Positions 55,561-64,000 of a stretch of DNA of 64,000 nt are shown here, piece after piece. A program made the translations under genes and the position numbers. Position 1 is the stretch's first letter; each line of letters starts with the position of its first letter. The stretch covers positions 284,231-348,230 of the forward strand of contig NZ_LBHJ01000012.1 in NCBI RefSeq assembly GCF_001006305.1, written 5' to 3'. The notes beneath the pieces are model-generated. The model had not been told where the DNA came from. It did not search any database and saw only the letters and a program-made list of their open reading frames with translations. Source of the stretch: Silvibacterium bohemicum. Lineage in GTDB: Bacteria; Acidobacteriota; Terriglobia; Terriglobales; Acidobacteriaceae.

Positions 55561-57393
55561 ATGGCGGTGAATAAGTTGGTTGAGGAGTTATTGCGACGGT
55601 TCGATCTATCTTGGAACGAACATCTTTCCGACGAGAAGCTCGCGGATCTGATTTGTCGTGAACTGTCGTTCGTCGAGGTGTGGATCGCGCAGCGTCATCT
55701 GGAGATGTGCCGGCATTGCCGCAGCCGCCGCTGGTGCCTGGAAGGCCCGCGCGCCGCGAGCATGATCGAGCTCTATGCAGAGACAAGCCGGGCAGAGACA
55801 AGCCGCGGGGAGGATGACGAACTTTCGGAGGAGCCGCGCGCCGCGTTCGCGCAGTGGCTGCAGTATGAGGTGCGCCGCGCCGCATTGCAAAGGCCGGAGC
55901 GGCGGATTCTGAAGCAAGGGCGCAGGCTGCGCGCAGCGATGCCTGCAGTTTCGATCGGCGTGGCCTTTGGATTGACGGTTGGCGCTATCGCATTCTCGCT
56001 CGCATGGCGGCGAGTCCCGAGTATCAGCGCGAATAGCCTCCTGGTGCATGCGGAAGCGTGGGATGTCTCCGCATCCACTACCGATGCGGGAGTCGCCCAT
56101 CAGACCATCCGGATCAAGACATCCGGACAGAGCATGGATCGCACGCTCTATTGGGATCTGCAGGGAAAGCGCCATGCCAAGCGTGTGGCATTGGCCGGCC
56201 GCGAGGAGCAGCTCAAGCTGGAGCTGGGACGCGCGGGAGTGGATTGGGACCGGCCCATCTCGGCTTCTGCTTATCAGGACTGGCACGATCATCAGCATGT
56301 GCGCGTGGACCGCATTGCGGAGACGGGCCGTCATCTACTTACACTCACCACGACTGTGCCCGACGGCATCCTTGCGCAGCAATCCATCACTGTGCGCGAC
56401 ACCGACTTCCATGCTGTGCGGCGGACCGTAGGGTTTCGTGACAGCGACTCGGTGGAGATCGCAGAGCTTGATTACAGCGTTCTTCCCTGGAGCGCGGTGG
56501 ACGCGAAAGCCTTTGAGCCGCTGCAGACCGTGCCGTTGCACGAAGCGCCGGCGTTGCCGCATCTCCGCATGACGCTGGATTTGCCCGAATCCCGCAGCCC
56601 GGAGCAGCTTGATGAGACGGAGCTGAATACGCGGCTCATCTTGAATCAGCTGCACGCCGATGAGGACGAGCAGATCGAGGTGCGCCGGTCGGGGCAAGAG
56701 GTGGAGGTCGAGGGCTTAGTTGCGACCGACGATCGCAAACGCGAGCTCACCACGCAGTTGATGACGGTTCCGGGGCTCAAGATCTCGATTCGCAGCGAGG
56801 CGGATTTAAGCAAGACTCCGCCGAGCGCTATGGAATCTGTAAGTGTCGAAGCAGCGGCGCTGCCTGACAACCCATCGGCATTGGATAACTATCTGCGCCA
56901 CCGCGGCCGGCCGGTCGAGGAGATCAATGCTGTGGAGCGGCAGCTCTTTGAGGGAGCTCTCGTCATCAGCAAGGAGAGCCACTTCATCGCTGAGTTGAAG
57001 ATCCGCTTTGCGCACTCCGGTTCGATGCCGGTGCTCACGCTGGCCACTCTGGAGGAGCTGCTCTACAGCCACCATGAGCGCATGGAGAAGGCTCTGCGCG
57101 AGGAACGGGCGCTGCTGGCCCAGGTACAGGGAGTGCCGGTGGCCGGCGCCGGTTCGTTCGTTCCAGGCACGCCAGCCGCGGGCGCGCCAGCCGCGGGCGC
57201 GCCTTCTCTGGCTGCGGCGGCGGGCACCAACCTGGCGCTTGCCCGGGAGTTGACGCAGACCAATCTGGAGCATCCGCGCAGCGCGGAAGAGATTTTCGCC
57301 GAGATGACCGGCGTGCTGGATGCCTTGTTTCCCGCTGCGCGTGAGGCCTACATGGATCGGGAAGTGAACCCGGCCGCAGGGAGCAAGCAATGA
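55561..57393 (+). CDS. Membrane protein with N-terminal anti-sigma zinc-finger motif
   Basis: The 610-residue protein has H-x3-C-x2-C at His46, Cys50 and Cys53 (RHLEMCRHC), the zinc-binding anti-sigma motif, followed by a single membrane helix at ~127-148. The cytoplasmic part is thus 125 residues. The ~460-residue outer part is not like known anti-sigma sensors; a stretch around 375-415 (DEQIEVRRSGQEVEVEGLV) resembles a BON-type fold, and an Ala/Gly/Pro-rich linker lies near 545. The placement just after the ECF gene supports an anti-sigma role. Its stop overlaps the next start by 4 bases, linking sensor and lipoprotein. Confidence 0.72.
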   Translation: MAVNKLVEELLRRFDLSWNEHLSDEKLADLICRELSFVEVWIAQRHLEMCRHCRSRRWCLEGPRAASMIELYAETSRAETSRGEDDELSEEPRAAFAQWLQYEVRRAALQRPERRILKQGRRLRAAMPAVSIGVAFGLTVGAIAFSLAWRRVPSISANSLLVHAEAWDVSASTTDAGVAHQTIRIKTSGQSMDRTLYWDLQGKRHAKRVALAGREEQLKLELGRAGVDWDRPISASAYQDWHDHQHVRVDRIAETGRHLLTLTTTVPDGILAQQSITVRDTDFHAVRRTVGFRDSDSVEIAELDYSVLPWSAVDAKAFEPLQTVPLHEAPALPHLRMTLDLPESRSPEQLDETELNTRLILNQLHADEDEQIEVRRSGQEVEVEGLVATDDRKRELTTQLMTVPGLKISIRSEADLSKTPPSAMESVSVEAAALPDNPSALDNYLRHRGRPVEEINAVERQLFEGALVISKESHFIAELKIRFAHSGSMPVLTLATLEELLYSHHERMEKALREERALLAQVQGVPVAGAGSFVPGTPAAGAPAAGAPSLAAAAGTNLALARELTQTNLEHPRSAEEIFAEMTGVLDALFPAAREAYMDREVNPAAGSKQ

Positions 57394-60300
57394 GCGGCGT
57401 ACTGTTCATGGCAAAGACCCTGGTGAGCGGATGGTTGACGGGAAGAGCAGAGGCGCCCGGAGCGATTCGCGGAGCATTGCGTCTGCGGCATCGCGGCGCG
57501 GTGAGCGCGTTCTCTCTGCTGTGCTTTGCGATGCCCGGCTTGATTTTGATTGGTTGCGGCGGCCACTCCGGCGAGCAGGCGAAGGCTGGGCCGATTACCT
57601 TCACGAATTCGAGCGGCGCCGTGGAAAAAATCGCTTCGCTGGCCATAACCTCGGCGGTGAAATTGAGCATGATGCCGATCGGGGACAGCATCAACGGTGG
57701 CGTGGATTGGGTGATCGCGTGCGGCGGCAATCCTGTCTCAGGAAGTATCACGAATGGCGGCTGCGGCAGTCTATCTTCGCTGCACACGCCTGACGGAGGG
57801 CCTACTACCTACACAGCTCCTTCGCTTATTCCTATCGGTACGTCTGTCACTATCACTGCGACAGTGACCAGCAACCCATCGCAGAGCAGCAGCGTGAGCC
57901 TGACCATTGTGTCGACACCCATCGGCGTGACCTTCGCCTCGACCGCTCCGATGCCGAGTTCCCTGGCTGTGAACGCGACGTTATCGATTAATGTCCAGGT
58001 CGCCAACGACCCATCGGATGGGGGAGTGAACTTCACTGTCACTTGCGGGTCGAGCGCTTGCGGATCGTTTAACCCCGTCATGGCGCAAGCGGGCACAGCT
58101 GTTGTGTCCGGGTATCCGGTTACGTCCACCTACACGGCGCCCTCCGTGATTCCAGCCGGAAATACAGTCACGATCACGGCCACGTCAGTGACCGACAGCA
58201 GCAAATCAGCCAGTGCGACGTTGACCATCACGCCGCCGTCTGCTCCGCCGCCCGCGCCGCCTCCGGTGACGGTGAGCGTCGCGCCAACGAACCTATATGC
58301 GCAGACGACGGGATCGGTGCACTCCGCTCATGTCACGGCCATTGTCGCCAACGATCCTCAGGCTGAGGGTGCCGACTGGTCGGTGAGCTGCGGCGCAGCG
58401 GCATGCGGGACGATTACCGCGCACACTGCGAGTGGCAGTCCTGCCACCTATGTGGCTCCGCCCACAGTGCCGCCGGGCGGAACGGTGTCAATTACGGTAA
58501 GCTCGACGGCGAATCCGGCTGCCACTGCTTCAGCGACCGCGAACATCGTGACCGCAGCGCCCATCGTGGTGACCATCTCCACGCCGCCCGCTCCGTCGCA
58601 AACGGTTGGAGCGCAGGCAACGCTGGCGGCAACAACGACAGGCGATACGGCCAACCTCGGTGTCAATTGGACAGCGAGCTGCGGAGGCTCCAGCGGATGC
58701 GGCAGCTTCAATTTGTCTCCCGCGCATACGGCAAGCGGAGGACAGATCATCTACACCGCTCCGGCCGCGGTTCCCACGGGTGGAGTCGTCACGATCATGG
58801 CTTCTTCTGCGGCATCTACGCCGTCGAATCCCGGAGTCGCGTTCACGACGATCGTGCCGCAGCCGCCGTCGGTGTCGTTCCAGCAGGCTCCGCCTTCCAC
58901 GATGACGGCGGCGACGCAAGCTTCTGTCATCGCCACAGTTACAAATGATGTTCCGCCGGGAGGAGTGACCTGGTCGGTGGTGTGCGGCAGCACACTTCCA
59001 GGCGGCTGCGGCTGGATTGCGCCGGTGCAGACGGCCAGCGAAGCTGCCGCCACATATACCGCGCCTCCGGTAACACAGGCAGGAACCTCTGTCACGCTCA
59101 CCGCCACTTCGGTCGCCGAGCCCAGCGTAAGTGCCAGCTCCAATCCCATCACCATCAATCCCGCGACCACGCCGACGGTGAGCTTTATTCCTTCGCTTCC
59201 GTCGCAGATGCAGCCCAACGCAACTGTGAACCTGACTGCAGCCGTGGCCAACGATTCCACAAATGCGGGGATCGACTGGCAGGTTTGCTCCAGCGGCTGC
59301 GGCTTCTTCACGATCCAGCCTGCGATTCCCGCCATTCCCGCAACTGCGACGACGCCGTTTACTCCTGCGGTTCCAGCGGTGACGGCGACCAGCGTCTCGG
59401 CGTGGTCCAACGATCTGCCCATTCCGTATACCGCTCCGCCGCAAGCGCCTTCCACGGGCACGGTGGCAATTCTTGCCGCGGCTCACGCCAACAATGCGCA
59501 GGCTATGTCGGGCGCGATCACGATCAGCTCCAGTTTGTTCGGGCCGCCCGTCGGGGGCGTAGTGCAGACGGGCACGCAGCCGGTGGTTGGAGCATCGGTT
59601 GCGCTCTATCCCGCCGGAACCAGCGGCTATGCTTCCGCGTCGACTGCGATAGGTACAGCCGTCACCGACAAGAACGGAGGCTTCACGATCGCCGGTACAT
59701 ACTCCTGCCCATCGCCCGCAAGCCAGATTTACGTGGTGGCCACGGGCGGCAAGGTGGGAACGAATTCAAACAATCCCAATCTGGCGCTGATGGCCGTGTT
59801 GGGCGCTTGCAGCAATCTCGGTTCCGCGCCGGTGGTCGTGAATGAAGTGACGAGCGTGGCTGCGGCCTACGCCACCTCGGCGTTCGCGGCGAACGACGCT
59901 CTCACTGGGAATAACAGCTATCTCTATCTGGGAACCAGCAGCGGGAACAGTGCTGGTCTCGCCAATGCGTTCGCCACGGCCAGCAGCCTGGTTGACATCA
60001 CTACCGGTCAGGCACGGTTCTTCGTTCCGGCCGGAAACGGGGCTGCACCATACGTTCAGATCAACACCGTCGCCGACATGCTCAACGCCTGCACCGCAAC
60101 ATCGGGTGGTGTTGAAGGGGATGGCAGCGCCTGCGGCAACCTCTTTACCGGTGCGGATGTCCTTTCGCAGCACACCCTCTTTAACTCGGTAGCCCCAACG
60201 GACACGCTGCAGGCTGCATTCAACATTGCCGAGCATCCGGTTACAAATTATGGCTATCAATTGCTTCTTCCACCGCTGGGTGGCTCTTCCAGCCTGGCCT

Positions 60301-61391
60301 CGCTGAGCTCTCCCTTCCAGCCCATCCTGTCCACGACTCCCAACGACTGGTCGCTTTCGCTCAACTACACGGTGGGCGGTCTTCCCGCGGACACACTGGG
60401 CTCCTTCGCTCTCGATGCCACAGGAAACCTGTGGATCACCGATGCGACCGCGGGCACGGTCATCGAGTGGAACTCGACCGGCGCAGCCGTTTCGCCCTCG
60501 GCAGGCTATGCGGCGGGTGGTGGACCCATTGCCATCGATGCGAATGGCAACGTGTGGATCTCCGGCAATGGATCGCTGAGCGAACTGAACAGCCTGGGGA
60601 TGCCGATACCGGGAAGTCCCTTTGCCGGTGTGGCAGGCGGCGGCAGCGATATGTCCATCGACGCGCAGAACAACCTCTGGATCGCCAATGGAGCCGGCGT
60701 CAGCGAGTTCAGCGATGTCGGCGTGTTGCTTTCGCCGGCTGGTGGATTTACCAACAGCGCCTACTCCGGCGTCAGCGCAGTTAGCGTCGACAGTTCCGGC
60801 AACGTCTGGCTGGGCACGCCCGGCGTGGCTGACGGGAGCGCCTTCGCCGTTCTTAGCAATCCCGGCGGTCAGTTGATCGCTGCCGGCGGAGCTTCAGATG
60901 AGAACACCGTCGCCCCGCAGATGGCCGCTGACAAGGCAGGCGACATGTGGGCTGTGCAGGGCAATGGCGCTGGGTTTGTTTGCGATATCCCGCCCTACGC
61001 CGGAAGGGGATCGGAGTTGGTAGGGGCGGCCTCGTGCACGCCAGGCGACGGACCCAACCCGAATAGCAACGCGTTTCCCTTTTTCAACGCCGAAGGTCTC
61101 GCGCTGGACGGCGCTGGCACGGCCTGGTTGGCGAGTGCGGGCGGCGGGAGTTCGCCCACAATTCCGCCCAGCTTACTCCCGGTCATCTTAAAGGGCGCTT
61201 TTACTCCAACAAACTTCTACGTATCGCCGAGTCTCGCCGCGGGCACTGTCCGTGTGGGCATAGACGGCTCCGGCAATGTGTGGGTGCTGCTTGCGAATCA
61301 CACCGTTACTGAATACATCGGCGCCGCGGCTCCGACGGCGAATCCGACCGCTCTGGCGCTGAAGAACATGAAACTTGGAGCAAAACCATGA
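57390..61391 (+). CDS. Giant lipoprotein: six Cys-paired Ig-like repeats and propeller-type C-terminal module
   Basis: The 1333-residue product begins at an ATGA overlap with the gene before. A signal segment ends in LILIGCGGHSG (lipobox). Residues ~65-715 hold six Ig-like repeats of ~100 residues, each with a W-x-V/A-x-C-G ... C-G pair and a YTAP strand (GVNWTASCGG, CGSFN, IIYTAPAAVP). The C-terminal ~615 residues (from ~59545) match the module in the protein at 50680-54642, with propeller blades (ALDATGNLWITDA, AIDANGNVWISG, SIDAQNNLWIANG, SVDSSGNVWLG) and the tail AAPTANPTALALKNMKLG. It is a likely surface-exposed lipoprotein; no ligand is known. Confidence 0.83.
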   Translation: MSGVLFMAKTLVSGWLTGRAEAPGAIRGALRLRHRGAVSAFSLLCFAMPGLILIGCGGHSGEQAKAGPITFTNSSGAVEKIASLAITSAVKLSMMPIGDSINGGVDWVIACGGNPVSGSITNGGCGSLSSLHTPDGGPTTYTAPSLIPIGTSVTITATVTSNPSQSSSVSLTIVSTPIGVTFASTAPMPSSLAVNATLSINVQVANDPSDGGVNFTVTCGSSACGSFNPVMAQAGTAVVSGYPVTSTYTAPSVIPAGNTVTITATSVTDSSKSASATLTITPPSAPPPAPPPVTVSVAPTNLYAQTTGSVHSAHVTAIVANDPQAEGADWSVSCGAAACGTITAHTASGSPATYVAPPTVPPGGTVSITVSSTANPAATASATANIVTAAPIVVTISTPPAPSQTVGAQATLAATTTGDTANLGVNWTASCGGSSGCGSFNLSPAHTASGGQIIYTAPAAVPTGGVVTIMASSAASTPSNPGVAFTTIVPQPPSVSFQQAPPSTMTAATQASVIATVTNDVPPGGVTWSVVCGSTLPGGCGWIAPVQTASEAAATYTAPPVTQAGTSVTLTATSVAEPSVSASSNPITINPATTPTVSFIPSLPSQMQPNATVNLTAAVANDSTNAGIDWQVCSSGCGFFTIQPAIPAIPATATTPFTPAVPAVTATSVSAWSNDLPIPYTAPPQAPSTGTVAILAAAHANNAQAMSGAITISSSLFGPPVGGVVQTGTQPVVGASVALYPAGTSGYASASTAIGTAVTDKNGGFTIAGTYSCPSPASQIYVVATGGKVGTNSNNPNLALMAVLGACSNLGSAPVVVNEVTSVAAAYATSAFAANDALTGNNSYLYLGTSSGNSAGLANAFATASSLVDITTGQARFFVPAGNGAAPYVQINTVADMLNACTATSGGVEGDGSACGNLFTGADVLSQHTLFNSVAPTDTLQAAFNIAEHPVTNYGYQLLLPPLGGSSSLASLSSPFQPILSTTPNDWSLSLNYTVGGLPADTLGSFALDATGNLWITDATAGTVIEWNSTGAAVSPSAGYAAGGGPIAIDANGNVWISGNGSLSELNSLGMPIPGSPFAGVAGGGSDMSIDAQNNLWIANGAGVSEFSDVGVLLSPAGGFTNSAYSGVSAVSVDSSGNVWLGTPGVADGSAFAVLSNPGGQLIAAGGASDENTVAPQMAADKAGDMWAVQGNGAGFVCDIPPYAGRGSELVGAASCTPGDGPNPNSNAFPFFNAEGLALDGAGTAWLASAGGGSSPTIPPSLLPVILKGAFTPTNFYVSPSLAAGTVRVGIDGSGNVWVLLANHTVTEYIGAAAPTANPTALALKNMKLGAKP
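57590..59525 (+). repeat. Six tandem Ig-like repeats with paired cysteines (coding)
   Basis: Each unit of roughly 300 bases encodes GVxW(T/S)V-x-CG, a second CG 8-15 residues on, then TYTAP and a VTITATS-like strand. The sixth is degenerate, with a single-residue-rich insert (AIPAIPATATTP). Two more copies occur in the next gene. Confidence 0.75.
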
Positions 61392-62272
61392 AAAAGGGCG
61401 GACATCCGGCCTTGCATCACTCTCTTCTGCGTTGGGACAAAACACCAGCGATGAAACACGCCAGGTTCCCTAAGATACGGCTTGCCCTGCCGGTTTATTC
61501 GCTGCGGCGGATGGCGGTGGCAGGTTGTGCCGCTGTTCTGACGATGCTCTCCGCATGTTCCTCGGGGCATGCTCCCTCGAATGTGCAGGTGGGGCCGATC
61601 GTCTTCACTGACGTCAACGGCGCGCCATTGCCTAAGAACAAGATTCCCGGTTCGCTGACTGCGGGACAGGGCACCTATGTCGACGTGACGCTGAGCGGTG
61701 ATCCGCAGGAATTGGGCGCTGACTGGAGTGTCTATTGCGGGAGCGCCCCGGCTCCGGGCACTCCGGTGCCTCCAGGACAGACGCAGGATGAGACCTGCGG
61801 CACCTTCACGCCCGCGCACACCCTAAGCGGCCCGATTCCCACCTTCCTCACCAGCGCCACCGGCTATGTCGCGCTCTATGTCGCGCCGTCCGCTCCGCCG
61901 AAGGATGGCACGGTGACCTTGTACGCCGCCTCGACCAGCGCTGCGAACAAGTTCTCGAGTGTGTCGTTGTCTATCGACGGCAATCCGATTTCGGTGAGCC
62001 TTGCTCCTCCGCCTCCGGGGTCGCTCACCGCCGGAACCGGCACCCAGTTGCGCGCGGTGTTGAACAATGACCCGGCCAACGCAGGGGTGAAGTGGACGGT
62101 GATCTGCGGATCGACCGATTGTGGCTCGTTTGCGCCTGCGCAGACCGGCAGCGGCATTGCGACGACTTATACCGCTCCTGCAGTTGCGCCCGTGAATGGC
62201 GTCGTGCAGGTGACGGCGACTTCGGTTACAGACCCGACCAAGGCTGCCAGCGCAACGATTTCGATCATGTAG
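61388..62272 (+). CDS. Small lipoprotein with two Cys-paired Ig-like repeats
   Basis: The 294-residue product starts by ATGA overlap with the giant gene. A second ATG at 61451 may be the true start, as the signal segment runs SLRRMAVAGCAAVLTMLSAC with a lipobox at the last Cys. The mature part holds two Ig-like units, GADWSVYCGS ... CGTFTPAHT and GVKWTVICGS ... CGSFAPAQT ... YTAPAVAP, clearly of the same repeat family as the preceding giant. It could be an accessory or decoy subunit of the same surface complex. It lies 59 bases before the porin. Confidence 0.8.
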   Translation: MKKGGHPALHHSLLRWDKTPAMKHARFPKIRLALPVYSLRRMAVAGCAAVLTMLSACSSGHAPSNVQVGPIVFTDVNGAPLPKNKIPGSLTAGQGTYVDVTLSGDPQELGADWSVYCGSAPAPGTPVPPGQTQDETCGTFTPAHTLSGPIPTFLTSATGYVALYVAPSAPPKDGTVTLYAASTSAANKFSSVSLSIDGNPISVSLAPPPPGSLTAGTGTQLRAVLNNDPANAGVKWTVICGSTDCGSFAPAQTGSGIATTYTAPAVAPVNGVVQVTATSVTDPTKAASATISIM

Positions 62273-62331
62273 CGAGCGACATTCCCCGCAACGATCCGAT
62301 TGCATTACCCGCATTCACCGAAGGAGATTCG

Positions 62332-64000
62332 ATGCACACTCTTCTGAAAACGAGCTTGGCCGGCACGCTTCTGGCTATTTGCTTTTGTGCCCCGGCCCAA
62401 ACCGTTTCCACCGCAACTACGACCAAGCATGTCCGGGCGAAAGCGAAGACCCAGGAAGAGATGCTGCTGGAGCAACTGAACGACAAGTTCCACAAGCTTG
62501 ACGAGCTGAACCAGAAGTACGACGAGCTGCAGCAGAGGTTCGATGCTCTGGAGAAGCGGTCTTCGGCCCGCGATGCGGAGCTCGAACAGGCGCGCAAGGA
62601 TGCGGAGGATGCGAAGCAAAAGCAGGAGGCGACGCAGCAGGCGTCCGGTCCGGAGAATGCAGCCGTTACGGAATTGCAGACGCAGGTTGCGAACCTGAAG
62701 TCTTCTTCCGATGCCCTCGCTACGCGCGTGGATACGACGCAGCAGGCGACGAAGAGACTCGAGAACGGGGATACCATCCACTTCAAAGGTGTCGATCTCA
62801 AGCCGGGCGGCTTTCTGGCTGCAGAAACGGTCGATCGCCAGCGCGCAGTCGGTGGAGATGTGAATACTCCCTTCAACTCGATTCCGTTTGGCGGGCAATC
62901 GGCTGGGGTGTTGTCGGAATTCAATGCCAGCGGCCGCCAGTCGCGCATCTCGTTGCAGGCGGATGGCAAACTCCCTTCGGCTACGCTGCGCGGATATTAC
63001 GAGGCAGACTTCCTTTCGGCAGGAACCACTTCGAACAACAATCAGAGCAACAGCTACACGCTGCGTCTGCGCCAGGCATGGGCTCAGGCGCAATTGCAGA
63101 GCGGATGGACACTGACCGGCGGGCAGATGTGGTCGCTGGTCACCGAGTACCGGCACGGCCTGGACAACAACTCCGAAGCGATTCCGTTGACCATCGACGC
63201 GCAGTACAACGTCGGCTTCAGCTGGGAGCGGCAGTACGGCTTCCGCGTCGTCAAGCACATCACCCCGAAGTTCTGGATCGGCGGCTCGGTTGAAGAAGCG
63301 CAGACGCTGAACATCGGTGGCCACAATCTGCCGACAATCCTGTATCAGCAGGCCGGCAATGCCGGCGGACTGTATAACCCCACAGCAAACTACAGCTTCA
63401 ACTACGCGCCTGATCTTATCGCCAAGGCCGCTTACGAAACCAACTTCGGACACTTCGAAGTATTCGGCGTTGGCCGGTTCTTCCGCGACCGCGTGTTCCC
63501 CAATGGCCCCGTGCCGCCGGGAGCAACGCAGCCTGCCACGGTCTCGGCGCTCGGAGCCTTTACCAATAAGACGCAAGGCGGGGGCATTGGCGCCAATGCG
63601 CGGGTTTCGCTGTTTGCAAAGAAGCTCGATATCGGAGCGCATGCGCTGATCGGCGATGGAATCGGCCGTTACAGCAGCGCCACGCTGCCTGACGCTACCG
63701 CTCATCCCGACGGATCGCTCGAGTTGCTGGCGGGCGGCTCGGGCCTGGCCTCGATGGAGTGGCACAGCACGCCGCGACTCGATGTGTATGCCTACTATGG
63801 CGGCGAGTACGACAAGCGCGCCTGGTATGCGACGCCGTTCACCAACACCACGGCCGGGCCGACACTGGGCCAGCCGATTTTGGGCGGCTACGGCGCTCCT
63901 ACCAATATCGTTTCCGGCTGCTATGTCGAAGTGCTTCCGGTCGCGTCGCCCAATGGCGGCGGCAACGTACCCGGAGCGGCGGCGAACTGCAACTCCGATA
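62332..64000 (+). CDS. Coiled-coil outer-membrane porin, 3' end beyond the window
   Basis: AAGGAG 5 bases before ATG 62332 sets the start. I translated the frame to the window edge and found no stop. A signal peptide ends near CAPAQ. Residues ~40-125 are strongly coiled coil (QLNDKFHKLDELNQKYDELQ, LEQARKDAEDAKQ), as in the trimer-forming domain of some porins. From ~145 alternating beta-barrel strands follow (GFLAAETVDRQ, SRISLQADGKL, YEADFLS, LRQAWAQAQL, WTLTGGQMWSL), as in DcaP-like trimeric porins (compare by search). It is the last visible gene of the sigma/lipoprotein cluster. The substrate is unknown. Confidence 0.82.
   Translation, partial: MHTLLKTSLAGTLLAICFCAPAQTVSTATTTKHVRAKAKTQEEMLLEQLNDKFHKLDELNQKYDELQQRFDALEKRSSARDAELEQARKDAEDAKQKQEATQQASGPENAAVTELQTQVANLKSSSDALATRVDTTQQATKRLENGDTIHFKGVDLKPGGFLAAETVDRQRAVGGDVNTPFNSIPFGGQSAGVLSEFNASGRQSRISLQADGKLPSATLRGYYEADFLSAGTTSNNNQSNSYTLRLRQAWAQAQLQSGWTLTGGQMWSLVTEYRHGLDNNSEAIPLTIDAQYNVGFSWERQYGFRVVKHITPKFWIGGSVEEAQTLNIGGHNLPTILYQQAGNAGGLYNPTANYSFNYAPDLIAKAAYETNFGHFEVFGVGRFFRDRVFPNGPVPPGATQPATVSALGAFTNKTQGGGIGANARVSLFAKKLDIGAHALIGDGIGRYSSATLPDATAHPDGSLELLAGGSGLASMEWHSTPRLDVYAYYGGEYDKRAWYATPFTNTTAGPTLGQPILGGYGAPTNIVSGCYVEVLPVASPNGGGNVPGAAANCNSD

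Noticed and set aside
62305-63765. Long Arg/Leu-rich open frame on the minus strand
   Set aside because: It is the mirror of the porin gene, which has a ribosome-binding site, a signal peptide and a coiled coil. The minus frame has no domain and is typical of GC-rich antisense frames.

Overview
The window looks like a chromosomal stretch from a Gram-negative soil-type bacterium, most likely an acidobacterium of the Terriglobales/Acidobacteriaceae kind. The reasons are moderately high GC, a CRTAC1 (FG-GAP plus ASPIC/UnbV) protein beside TPR and multihaem cytochrome genes, very large lipoproteins built of Ig-like/IPT repeats and propellers, and LPS-type heptose genes. The taxonomic call is inference from gene content; no rRNA gene is present.

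Layout. 1-4820: a truncated TPR protein, a Tat-exported FG-GAP/ASPIC protein and a convergent seven-haem cytochrome c with a TPR tail. 4904-8078: an SGNH-hydrolase lipoprotein behind a membrane acyltransferase with its own SGNH domain. 8486-46756: a large surface-polysaccharide locus of about 12 gene blocks that switch strand 11 times. It holds a NeuB-like/KdsC-like/GmhA operon (11915-13984); a five-gene reverse operon of ThDP enzyme, TIM-barrel isomerase, Gfo/Idh dehydrogenase, SDR and FkbM methyltransferase (21053-15257); heptose genes gmhA, hldE and gmhB; Wzx-like flippase, Wzz-like regulator and Wzy-like polymerase; four family 2/9 glycosyltransferases; a radical SAM/B12 enzyme; a decayed methyltransferase; two beta-helix exoproteins; and the CDP-3,6-dideoxyhexose genes rfbF, rfbG and rfbH. 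Together these describe Wzy-dependent assembly of an O-antigen or exopolysaccharide containing a 3,6-dideoxyhexose, probably heptose, and possibly an ulosonic acid and a branched-chain sugar. No initiating glycosyl-1-phosphate transferase, CMP-ulosonate synthetase, ADP-heptose epimerase, CDP-glucoseen reductase or Wza exporter is visible here.

46989-49853: a secreted alpha/beta hydrolase and a PstS-like exported binding protein that ends at a strong hairpin. 50680-64000: a second exported system on the plus strand. A 1320-residue IPT/propeller lipoprotein is followed by an ECF sigma factor, a zinc-finger anti-sigma-like membrane protein, a 1333-residue Ig/propeller lipoprotein, a small Ig lipoprotein and a coiled-coil porin that runs off the window. 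Several of these genes overlap by ATGA, so they are probably one translationally coupled operon.

The most novel-looking parts are: (i) the NeuB-like synthase without an SAF domain, in an operon with a KdsC-like phosphatase and a sedoheptulose-7-phosphate isomerase; (ii) the ThDP/TIM/Gfo/SDR operon, which may build a branched sugar from the CDP-dideoxyhexose made by RfbFGH; and (iii) the sigma/anti-sigma/giant-lipoprotein/porin operon, whose two giants share a C-terminal module and tail motif.
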